The notes under the pieces are model-generated. The model was not told the DNA's origin, did not search any database, and saw nothing but the letters and a program-made list of their open reading frames with translations. The position numbers and the translations under genes were made by a program. This document shows positions 32,526 to 38,979 of a DNA stretch of 38,979 nt, piece after piece (position 1 is the first letter of the stretch; the number at the start of each line of letters is the position of its first letter). Source of the stretch: an uncultured bacterium (GTDB taxonomy: Bacteria > UBP6 > UBA1177); assembly GCA_905233945.1 (NCBI GenBank), contig CAJOFY010000015.1:1-38979 (forward strand), written 5' to 3'.

Positions 32526-33499
32526 TGTCCGTAACGAAAAAAACCGCAGGAATCGCCGCAGTCGCACTGTTCACGCTCGCACTTCTCGCGGTTCTCCCCT
32601 TTTTCGGATATGTAAAAATGCCTTTTTCCGGAATTTTCACCGAAAGCGCCGAGTCAGGAATTTTCTGGAGCATAAGGGTTCCGCGCACACTCGGAGCCTT
32701 TGTATGCGGAGCGACACTGGCACTCTGCGGAATGGTTTTCCAGTCGATGTTCCGGAACGATCTTGCGACTCCGTACACACTCGGAGTCAGCAGCGGCGCA
32801 GCTTTGGGGGCTGTCTGCGCGATAAAGCTGTTTGCCTGGTTTCCCACGTTTCTTCCGCTTACACAGACCGCAAGTTTCATGACAGCGCTTATCACTGTCC
32901 TTTTCATCTATTCGGCAGGACGTCTGAAAAAACGTTTTGACACAGGTTTTCTCCTTCTTGCCGGTGTCGCCGTCAACTTCATATGCAGCGGACTTATTCT
33001 TTTCATACAGTATTTGGCAAACGGAAGCGAAAGTGCGATGATGATCCACTGGATGATGGGCAGCTTCGATTTCACAGGCTTTTCGACCGTTCTGAAAATG
33101 CTTCCGGCATTTGTCACAATGACTGCGGTCTCGTTTTTCTTTCACCGCGAACTTGATTTAATGCGGATAGATTCTGATATTGCGGCGACACGCGGCGTAA
33201 ACACTGACACTGCTGGAACGATTCTTCTTTTCACAGTCTCGTTTGCGGTCGCGCTCGTAGTCTCCCAGGTCGGTCCGATAGGCTTCGTGGGCATGGTTGC
33301 ACCGCACATTGCCGGAAAAATCGCAGGGAAAAAGCACCTGACGCTAGCATTCACATCACTTTTTGTCGGAGGTGCGCTTCTTATGCTTTCGGATGCAGTT
33401 TCAAGGACAGTCATCGCTCCGTCGGAAATCCCGGCAGGAGTTGTGACATCGCTTCTCGGCGGTCCCTTCTTCCTGTTTATTCTGATAAAATCGAAATAG
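32522..33499 (+). CDS. FecCD/BtuC-family ABC transporter permease (orphan)
   Basis: A 325-residue inner-membrane permease of the siderophore, haem or cobalamin import family, with roughly nine to ten hydrophobic helices. Family landmarks are RVPRTLGAFVCGATLALCGMVFQSMFRNDLATPYTLGVSSGAALG, an ATPase-contact region near DSDIAATRGVNT, and GPIGFVGMVAPHIAGKI. It overlaps the amidase stop by 4 nt (ATGA). The partner ATPase and binding protein are not present; the next gene is convergent and unrelated. Substrate cannot be assigned. Confidence 0.9.
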   Translation: MMSVTKKTAGIAAVALFTLALLAVLPFFGYVKMPFSGIFTESAESGIFWSIRVPRTLGAFVCGATLALCGMVFQSMFRNDLATPYTLGVSSGAALGAVCAIKLFAWFPTFLPLTQTASFMTALITVLFIYSAGRLKKRFDTGFLLLAGVAVNFICSGLILFIQYLANGSESAMMIHWMMGSFDFTGFSTVLKMLPAFVTMTAVSFFFHRELDLMRIDSDIAATRGVNTDTAGTILLFTVSFAVALVVSQVGPIGFVGMVAPHIAGKIAGKKHLTLAFTSLFVGGALLMLSDAVSRTVIAPSEIPAGVVTSLLGGPFFLFILIKSK

Positions 33500-33506
33500 C
33501 CCGGCG

Positions 33507-34445
33507 CTATCTTACGCAGCGGACGTATTTCAAGTGAATACAGCCGGAATCACCGTAGAAATAACCGACATGGCCGTCGGCAAAATTCACGCCGCAAAAA
33601 TAATGCCCTTCTTCGTCAATTCCTGAAGTCGATGTCCAAAACCAGTATGTATCTCCGAATCTGCCGGAATCGACACCGGCAAGAGTCATCAGCTTGTCCA
33701 GTGACGGAAGACGCCAGTCGGAATATCCGCCCTCGCTCAGCTCACTGCAATAATTTTTAGCCTGTTTGCAGGTCATCTTCCTTACAGCGGCTTTTGACCA
33801 CATAAACCCTGTATCAGGATCTATGCACGGGAATTTTCCAGGTGCAGCGTCACAGCTCTGACGCTGCGCTTTTTCAGCCATGCGGGCAGCTTCGGCCTTA
33901 CGGAATGCTTCCGATGCTTCTACAGTCTCTCTAGCCTCTTTCGCGCATTTTCCGTGCGGAAATTTATCTAAATAATTATTCCATGCTTCAGTTGTCCGTT
34001 CTTTTCGAGCCGAATCACATGCTTTTTTATCGTTCGGATCGGCTTTCCTACGCGGCACAACCGGTGACACAACTACAGTCTGCGCCTGTGCGGAAGCATT
34101 TCTCACGCAGACAACTCTAAGATGCGCTGAAACAAAGGAGCTTTCCTTCTTCCCTGCAGAAAAATCATAGAACCAGGCCTTCTCCTCGTCATTTACATAT
34201 TTCTTTTCGATTTTTTCCCTGTCTGAAGACCAGTAGTTACCGCTGCTTTTATTCAAACCTGAAAGCTCCGATGTGGTCGGAAGACGCCAGTTGTCATGCC
34301 CGTCTTCTGTCAGAAAAGAACAGTAGTCACCAGCCTCAAGCCTCGTCATCGTTTCTTTTGCATCGCTGCTGAAGACACACCCGGCCTCCGCCAGAAGCGG
34401 AAAAAACATTAAAATCGAAATCATAGAAAGAATCAGTTTTTTCAT
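33507..34445 (-). CDS. secreted double-DUF1566 (Lcl_C) protein, array gene 5
   Basis: A 312-residue secreted protein, last gene of the five-gene array. A signal peptide (AEA/GC) is followed by a first DUF1566 module (about 30-115: DYCSFL..G.DNWRLPT..EL, YWSSD, AWFYDF, LRVVCVRN). Next is a linker with the helical motif AWNNYLDKFPHGKCAKEA, and a second module (about 205-312: CIDPDTGFMWSKA, YCSELSEGGYSDWRLPS, WFWTSTSG, VRCVR). The second module lacks the Cys-rich insert of array genes 2 and 4 but shares the CIDP.TG opening of the giant lipoprotein. Starts 6 nt after the previous stop. Function unknown; DUF1566 proteins are mostly cell-surface proteins, and Legionella Lcl is an adhesin. Confidence 0.85.
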   Translation of the reverse strand: MKKLILSMISILMFFPLLAEAGCVFSSDAKETMTRLEAGDYCSFLTEDGHDNWRLPTTSELSGLNKSSGNYWSSDREKIEKKYVNDEEKAWFYDFSAGKKESSFVSAHLRVVCVRNASAQAQTVVVSPVVPRRKADPNDKKACDSARKERTTEAWNNYLDKFPHGKCAKEARETVEASEAFRKAEAARMAEKAQRQSCDAAPGKFPCIDPDTGFMWSKAAVRKMTCKQAKNYCSELSEGGYSDWRLPSLDKLMTLAGVDSGRFGDTYWFWTSTSGIDEEGHYFCGVNFADGHVGYFYGDSGCIHLKYVRCVR

Positions 34446-34451
34446 TTCTAT

Positions 34452-35534
34452 TTATCTTACGCAGCGGACGTATATACCTTCTTTTTTCTCAGGATAGAAA
34501 CCTATATGACCGTTTCTGAAATCAATGCCCCACGGAAGAGTTGATTTCTCCTGCGAACCTTTACAGGATGACCAGAGCCACACGGCGTCTCCCAGTCTGC
34601 TGAACCTGCCGTCTTTATAATTTTTGCAGTCAAAATTTGCCTGACAATCCTGGGCACAGGTTTCCAGTGTCCAGCAACCGCTCTCCTTTCCATCCAGACA
34701 TTTGTTTTTCTTGCTCACCTTGCAGGCTCCGCCGCTTGCAGTCTCTCTGTCTTTGACAAGCATTCTGAGTTCATCTATGTCCGGAAGTTTCCATCCGGAA
34801 CCGTTTTCCTTCAGATTCCTGCAGTAATTTTCAGCAGCACTCCACTTCATTCTGTTCGGGGAACGGTCTGACCATTCAAGATTGCCGATCCTCTCATTCT
34901 TCATTTCGTCATATCTGCTTCTCGCTTCGAATTCATAGATACCTTTCGGGAAAATACGTAAATATTCCTCCCATGCCGCCCGTGTGTTAAGTTTCTTCAG
35001 GTGCTGGAATACCGCATCCTCGGCTTTTTCAGTACACATTCCGTCGGAAAACTCTTTGATGTACTTTATCCAAGGCTCAGTATCATCACTCTTTTTCGAT
35101 TCCTCCTGCGCGAACTTGCATGCTTTTTCGTCTTTCTCTGCGTTATGGCGCATCTCTGCCGCCTGCTTCGCGTCTACATTTCGCACGCAGACAACTCTGA
35201 GGGGCGAAAAGACCAATGATTTATCCTTTTTTTTAGCGGAAAAATCATAATACCATGCCTCCTCCTCCTCGTTTGCATGTTTATTTTTATTCAGTTTCTC
35301 CATCGGATCGGAAGCCCAGTAATATCCGCTGTTTTCATTTAAAGCTGAAAGCTCGCCCGTTGTCGGAAGCCGCCAGTCCGATACGCCGTTTTCCTTCAGA
35401 TTGGAGCAGTAAATCAGAGCCTCCGTGAATTTCTTGCCGCCGACAGGTCTGCTCCACACAGTTTCTTCTTCCCAAAAACAGCCCGACAAAAAAAGCACAG
35501 GAACAAAAACAAGTAAAAGAATCAGTTTTTTCAT
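34452..35534 (-). CDS. double-DUF1566 lipoprotein, array gene 4
   Basis: A 360-residue lipoprotein: the signal peptide ends in LFLSGC. Module 1 (about 28-118) has GGKKFTEALIYCSNLKENG, DWRLPTT, YYWASD, AWYYDFSAKKK, VVCVRN. The linker holds two copies of the helical motif (WIKYIKEFSDGMCTEKA, AWEEYLRIFPKGIYEFEA). Module 2 (about 240-360) has YCRNLKENGSGWKLPDIDELRMLV, then a Cys-rich insert (GGACKVS...CL...GCWTLETCAQDCQ..FDC), RFSRLGDAVWLWSS and YVRCVR. Two in-frame ATGs occur; the second (35534) has AGGAG six bases upstream, while the first abuts it. Its N-terminal half is very close to array gene 3 in DNA sequence. Confidence 0.85.
   Translation of the reverse strand: MKKLILLLVFVPVLFLSGCFWEEETVWSRPVGGKKFTEALIYCSNLKENGVSDWRLPTTGELSALNENSGYYWASDPMEKLNKNKHANEEEEAWYYDFSAKKKDKSLVFSPLRVVCVRNVDAKQAAEMRHNAEKDEKACKFAQEESKKSDDTEPWIKYIKEFSDGMCTEKAEDAVFQHLKKLNTRAAWEEYLRIFPKGIYEFEARSRYDEMKNERIGNLEWSDRSPNRMKWSAAENYCRNLKENGSGWKLPDIDELRMLVKDRETASGGACKVSKKNKCLDGKESGCWTLETCAQDCQANFDCKNYKDGRFSRLGDAVWLWSSCKGSQEKSTLPWGIDFRNGHIGFYPEKKEGIYVRCVR
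35386..35442 (-). repeat. 57-bp identical block, copy 1 (in array gene 4)
   Basis: These 57 bases are identical to 36368-36424. They encode the stretch from GGKKFTEAL through CSNLKENG of the first DUF1566 module. A second shared block of over 25 bases lies near 35213 and 36200, in the DFSAKKKDKSLV region. Confidence 0.9.
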
Positions 35535-35559
35535 TTTCATCTCCTGTTATTCAACAACT

Positions 35560-36510
35560 TTATTTTATGTCACGTATACAGCGGACGAAATCCTTGTCAT
35601 CCTTGCTGCCGCTGTCAGCGCCGGCTGCATCATCGAATTTCAGCTCGAACGCCCTGCCGGGATCTGCGCTGTCTTCCTGTGATGACCAGAACCATCCGGC
35701 ATCTCCGAACCGGCTCTGAGAGGCATGGAGTCTTAAAATTATCAATTCGGAAAGATCCGGGAGCCTCCAGCCGGACAAACCGTTTTCCTTCAGATTCAGG
35801 CAGTAATCCATCGCGTCATACCAGCTCATCTGACGAGCGGCGCGTTTTGAATACTGCAGAGTTCCAACCGTCCTTTTTTCAAGATCACGTTTTTCATCCA
35901 GTTCTCTCTGTTCCCGTTCTATCCGCTCTTTTTCAGCACGCTCCTTTTCTGCCCTTTCTTTTGCAATGCGCTCCTCTTCCCTGCGTTTTTCAGCCTCTTT
36001 GATTTCCAGCTTTTCAATTTCCGCCTTTGCTTCAAACGCACATTCTCCTTTCGGAAAGTTTTCAAGATACATTTTCCATGTGGTCAGAGACTGATCCTTT
36101 CTCGCGAACCCGCATGCTTCCCGGTCACGTTTGTCAAACTTAGGCTTTGCGGCGGCATTTTTCACACAGACAACTCTAAGGCGTGCCGAAACCAATGATT
36201 TATCCTTTTTTTTAGCAGAGAAATCATAATACCAGGCCTTGTCCTCGTCGTTTGCATACTGTTTTTCCCTATTCAGATCGTCTGCCGTATCGGAAGCCCA
36301 GTAATATCCGCTGCTTTCATTGAAAGCGGAAAGTTCGTCCGTTGTCGGAAGCCGCCAGCCAGAGACACCGTTTTCCTTCAGATTGGAGCAGTAAATCAGA
36401 GCCTCCGTGAATTTCTTGCCGCCGGCAGAACTGCTCCACCGCAGTCCCGCAGCCGCACAAAGCGGAAACAGCAGAAACACGAAAAGCAGTAAAAAAATCA
36501 GTTTTTTCAT
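35560..36510 (-). CDS. secreted double-DUF1566 protein with coiled-coil linker, array gene 3
   Basis: A 316-residue secreted protein with a signal peptide (likely CAAA/GL). Module 1 (about 23-118) nearly repeats that of array gene 4. A helical motif (TWKMYLENFPKGECAFEA) leads into a strongly charged coiled coil (about 165-212, runs of KERAEKER type). Module 2 (about 218-316) has YCLNLKENGLSGWRLPDLSELIIL, RFGDAGWFWSS and a diverged ending FVRCIRDIK; it lacks the Cys-rich insert. Its ribosome-binding site GAGG is made from the last codons of array gene 2, 5 nt upstream, implying coupling. Function unknown. Confidence 0.83.
   Translation of the reverse strand: MKKLIFLLLFVFLLFPLCAAAGLRWSSSAGGKKFTEALIYCSNLKENGVSGWRLPTTDELSAFNESSGYYWASDTADDLNREKQYANDEDKAWYYDFSAKKKDKSLVSARLRVVCVKNAAAKPKFDKRDREACGFARKDQSLTTWKMYLENFPKGECAFEAKAEIEKLEIKEAEKRREEERIAKERAEKERAEKERIEREQRELDEKRDLEKRTVGTLQYSKRAARQMSWYDAMDYCLNLKENGLSGWRLPDLSELIILRLHASQSRFGDAGWFWSSQEDSADPGRAFELKFDDAAGADSGSKDDKDFVRCIRDIK
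36368..36424 (-). repeat. 57-bp identical block, copy 2 (in array gene 3)
   Basis: Identical to 35386-35442 in array gene 4, 982 bp away in direct orientation and at the same place in the first DUF1566 module. Confidence 0.9.
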
Positions 36511-36515
36511 TTTAT

Positions 36516-37598
36516 TTACCTCACACAGCGGACATTTAATTTATAACTGCCGGAATCGGATTTTCCGTAACTCAGAAGGCCGTTGCTGAAATCAATATAC
36601 CAGTACCAGCTGGTGTCATCTGATACAGATGTCGAAGACCATAGCGCAATTTTGTCACCGAGCTTACTGTATCTGCCGTCAGTATTATCCCTGCTGCATT
36701 TATCCAAACTATGCTCACATGCTTCGGCACAGGTTTCAAAACTCCAGCAGCCGTTGTAAAGTTTCGATGAGAGGCAGCCGCTCATTGCGCTGACTCTGCA
36801 CTCACCTCCGGCGGCGGTTTTTCTCTCTTTGACAAGTGTCCTCAATTCATCGATAGTCGGAAGCCGCCAGCCTGTATATCCGTCCAGCCTCAGATTTCTG
36901 CAATATTTCTCAGCATCACGGAAGGAAATATTTGTAACTGGTATCCCCGACCATTCCAAGCCTTCTGCCATCACTCGGACTTGAGACTCCGGTACTGGTC
37001 GGTTATCAGGCATACTGTCGGGATTTTCCGGAGCAGTTTCCATAGAATTTTGTTTATTTAAAGCCGTTCTTGCTTCATTTGCACAGGCACCGTTCGGATA
37101 CATTTCGAGATAGAATTTCCATGCATGTTCGGTTTGTGTCTTTCTTGCGTGAAGGCAAACCTCTTCGACACCAGCAACCCCCGGTTCTTCCGGAATATCA
37201 GACACAGCACCTCCGGGCATGTTCCGGACACAGACTACATTCCTGGCTTCGGAAACAGGCGCCGGGAATCGTTTTTCTCGTTCAAAATCATAAAACCAGG
37301 CACGTTCGTTTTCATTTTCCTGACTTTCAGAAACGGCTTTCACCTTATTCGACGACCAGTAGCGGCCTTTTTTTTCACCCTTTAACACCTCGAAATCGTG
37401 GATTTTCGGAAGTTTCCAGTCGCTGTGACCGTTCTCTTCCAGCTTCTGGCAGTAATCAAGGGCATTCTCCCATCTCATTGATTTTCCTTCAACTGAGCTC
37501 CATTCAGGGCTATAGTCTTTCAATTTATAGTACTTGCCGTGAATCAGGACTGCAGCAACAGCCAGGAGACATAAAACTAAAACTATCCCTTTTCTCAT
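36516..37598 (-). CDS. secreted double-DUF1566 protein, array gene 2
   Basis: A 360-residue protein with an N-terminal hydrophobic segment (about 5-21) that may be a signal peptide or an uncleaved anchor; there is no lipobox. Module 1 (about 30-125) has YCQKLEENGHSDWKLPKIHDF, YWSSNK, AWFYDFERE, VVCVRN. The linker has AWKFYLEMYPNGACANEA and a Pro/Glu-rich spacer. Module 2 (about 212-360) has YCRNLRLDGYTGWRLPTIDELRTLV, the Cys-rich insert (GGECRVS...CL...GCWSFETCAEACEHSLDKC), RYSKLGDKIALWSS, a WYWYIDFSNG strand and NVRCVR. GAGGAAG precedes the ATG. This module is the closest in the array to the Lcl_C domains of the giant lipoprotein. Confidence 0.85.
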   Translation of the reverse strand: MRKGIVLVLCLLAVAAVLIHGKYYKLKDYSPEWSSVEGKSMRWENALDYCQKLEENGHSDWKLPKIHDFEVLKGEKKGRYWSSNKVKAVSESQENENERAWFYDFEREKRFPAPVSEARNVVCVRNMPGGAVSDIPEEPGVAGVEEVCLHARKTQTEHAWKFYLEMYPNGACANEARTALNKQNSMETAPENPDSMPDNRPVPESQVRVMAEGLEWSGIPVTNISFRDAEKYCRNLRLDGYTGWRLPTIDELRTLVKERKTAAGGECRVSAMSGCLSSKLYNGCWSFETCAEACEHSLDKCSRDNTDGRYSKLGDKIALWSSTSVSDDTSWYWYIDFSNGLLSYGKSDSGSYKLNVRCVR

Positions 37599-37644
37599 CC
37601 GGCTTCCTCAATACTCGAAACACAAACTGCTGCAGAAAAAACCG

Positions 37645-38427
37645 TCAGTTTTCAGAAACACAAACCGAATCACACAGAGTGTCAGGTCTCGACTGTCCTC
37701 TCAGTTCGTAGTTCGCAGGGTCATTCCCGTATTCTACATAATCCCAGTAATATTCTCTACTGTTTATCCATAACCTCTGCCGCGAATCCGGAAGATATTC
37801 TTTAAATTCTCCGCTGTCGTACAGCTTTTTAAACTCATCGACAGTAGGCAGACGCCATTTTTTGCCGTCCTTGTTCAGTTTTCCGCAGTCACTATCCGCT
37901 TCTTTCCAGAGCTTCTCCTCTTTTGTAAGGCGGCACCACGTCCTATCTGAGTTTGAAGTAAAAGATATCAGACACTCTTTATTATCGGATCCGTCAGTTT
38001 TTTCCGGTAATTCAGTTTCTTTGGCCCAAACATTCACCGCGGCTTTTGGTTTATGGTTTGGGGGTCTTTTACCGTTCCACCGGATGCAGACGACACGCAT
38101 AGGCTCGGAAACCGGTGCCTCGCCTTCTTCTCTGCTGCCGGCATCATAAAACCAGGCCTTGTCCGCATCAGATGAAGAATCGGATGTCCAGTATTTCCCT
38201 TCTTTAAGCTGCCCCAGCATTTCCCAAGTCTCAAGTTCGTTGGCATATGGAAGTTTCCAATCATTGTGTTCTGCGTGACCTGGTTCTTGCAGATTCTGAC
38301 AGTAAAGAATGGCGTCAGCCCGTTTCATTTCCATGTCAGAGGCACGGCTCAATTCCGGCAGATAATATCCGGAAAAAATACATCCCAAAGCTATTAAAAC
38401 GGCTGCTAAGTATATTAAGACTTTCAT
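37645..38427 (-). CDS. secreted double-DUF1566 protein, array gene 1 (most diverged)
   Basis: A 260-residue protein that opens the array. The N-terminal hydrophobic segment ends in IALGC, a poor lipobox, so anchor or signal peptide are both possible. Module 1 (about 35-118) keeps YCQNL, NDWKLP, YWTSDSS, AWFYD and VVCIRW. The second half (about 155-260) keeps the W..A...C..L..DG..WRLPT.DE core but ends DSVCVSEN instead of the RCVR signature, and the linker lacks the helical Y.L..FP motif. It is thus a shorter, partly degenerate version. AGGGAT precedes the ATG. The gap to array gene 2 is 46 nt. Function unknown. Confidence 0.8.
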   Translation of the reverse strand: MKVLIYLAAVLIALGCIFSGYYLPELSRASDMEMKRADAILYCQNLQEPGHAEHNDWKLPYANELETWEMLGQLKEGKYWTSDSSSDADKAWFYDAGSREEGEAPVSEPMRVVCIRWNGKRPPNHKPKAAVNVWAKETELPEKTDGSDNKECLISFTSNSDRTWCRLTKEEKLWKEADSDCGKLNKDGKKWRLPTVDEFKKLYDSGEFKEYLPDSRQRLWINSREYYWDYVEYGNDPANYELRGQSRPDTLCDSVCVSEN

Positions 38428-38581
38428 TTTATCCCTAAATAATAAAAAGCAACAAGCGCCTTTTCATACATCTTTCAGCAGACCTAATCAACAAAAATAA
38501 CGTTTTGATTCAACAATTTTCCGCATCCTCCACAAACTCTCAGGCGATGCAATTTTTTATGCTGACAAGGAGGGATTTTTT

Positions 38582-38609
38582 TTGACTTCAAACTTTTTAT
38601 GGATACTAT
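38582..38609 (+). promoter_or_regulatory. promoter of the right-edge secreted protein
   Basis: TTGACT (38582-38587) and TACTAT (38604-38609) are separated by 16 nt. The leader of about 50 nt contains the palindrome GGTTAACC (38628-38635), a possible operator, before the GGAGG site at 38656-38660. The gap 38428-38581 shows nothing else I can name; the array promoter on the minus strand must lie there but is not obvious. Confidence 0.6.
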
Positions 38610-38665
38610 CTCGCGTTTTTAGTTTTGGGTTAACCAATTTTTGTTATTTTATTTTGGAGGAAGTT

Positions 38666-38979
38666 ATGAAAAAATTTTTGGTTCTTGCAGCTGTTATTTG
38701 CTGCACATTCGGTCTTTTCGCAAAGATCGGCGATCCTACACCTGAGATTATCCAGCTCACTTTCGGTCTCGGTGCTGCCGATTTGGACAATGAAAGCTGG
38801 AATGAACTTGGCTTAACAGTCGGTGCAGACATTGACTGGAATGTTTGGGAAAAAGCTACAACAAAAGCTCACGACGGCAGCGGCAAAATGTATGCAGGTC
38901 TTGATCTTGCGGCTCAGTGGTGGATTCCTACAAGACATGCTGACGGTTTCAAACGTCACATGATCATGATCCCTGTTCA
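38666..38979 (+). CDS. secreted protein, partial; probable outer-membrane barrel
   Basis: The first 104 residues of a protein cut by the window edge. It starts MKKFLVLAAVICCTFGLFA with likely cleavage after LFA, then KIGDPTPEIIQLTFGLGAADLD and alternating strand-like segments (LGLTVGADIDWNVWE, MYAGLDLAAQWWIPTR). That pattern fits a porin-like or other barrel protein, but too little is visible to name a family. TTGGAGG lies 5 nt before the ATG and a strong promoter precedes it, suggesting an abundant protein. Confidence 0.75.
   Translation, partial: MKKFLVLAAVICCTFGLFAKIGDPTPEIIQLTFGLGAADLDNESWNELGLTVGADIDWNVWEKATTKAHDGSGKMYAGLDLAAQWWIPTRHADGFKRHMIMIPV

Noticed and set aside
33507-38427. Possible diversity-generating retroelement acting on the DUF1566 array
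   Set aside because: Target proteins of such elements often have C-type-lectin-like or DUF1566 ends, but no reverse transcriptase gene, template repeat or accessory gene is present in the window, and the gene 3' ends show no adenine-biased variable region that I can see.

Overview
The window looks like chromosomal DNA from a Gram-negative, probably anaerobic bacterium. The outer-membrane setting is inferred from type IV pilus motor genes, several lipoproteins, two secreted proteins that look like outer-membrane beta-barrels and a periplasmic amidase. mreBC suggests a rod shape, and indolepyruvate:ferredoxin oxidoreductase suggests ferredoxin-linked amino-acid fermentation. The pilB-pilT-pilC-pilS-pilR order is the one known from Myxococcus and Geobacter relatives. 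Long Cys-rich lipoproteins with acidic D/E/T/P linkers and DUF1566 (Lcl_C) domains also fit a deltaproteobacterial or Myxococcota-like lineage. This placement is inference; only 59 nt of 16S rRNA are visible.

Layout. 1-59 is the 5' end of a 16S rRNA gene read leftwards, with its leader and promoter at 60-194. 265-2595 (minus) is a tandem AAA ATPase. 2832-6458 (plus) holds housekeeping genes: a Nudix hydrolase, ribosomal protein S1 and the tRNA methylthiotransferase MtaB. 6496-13608 is a compact type IV pilus operon with the two motor ATPases, the platform protein and the PilS/PilR two-component system. No pilin gene follows. In that place, at 13784-18469, is a 1561-residue mosaic lipoprotein built from recurring Cys-rich modules and two Lcl_C domains. 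18662-21559 carries iorA, iorB and a PHP-type phosphatase.

21556-26741 holds an S41 protease lipoprotein (minus), ribF (plus), a frameshifted acidic-linker lipoprotein (minus) and mreC/mreB (minus). A tRNA with anticodon CAU follows at 26868-26944. 27095-33499 (plus) is a four-gene run: a diguanylate cyclase with a periplasmic sensor, an outer-membrane barrel candidate, an N-acetylmuramoyl-L-alanine amidase and an orphan FecCD/BtuC-type permease. 33507-38427 (minus) is a five-gene operon of paralogous secreted proteins, each with two DUF1566 modules. The window ends inside a secreted protein with a strong promoter (38582-38979).

The most distinctive feature is an expanded DUF1566/Lcl_C surface-protein family at two loci: the giant lipoprotein after pilR and the five-gene tandem array. 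Three things tie them together: a shared Cys-rich insert (GG.C.VS followed by CL), the NVRCVR-type C-terminus, and a 3'-end remnant of a DUF1566 gene lying in frame just after the giant gene's stop codon. Two members of the array share a 57-bp identical block, which points to recent duplication or gene conversion. I found no reverse transcriptase, transposase, CRISPR array or phage gene. No gene-free stretch exceeds about 240 bases.
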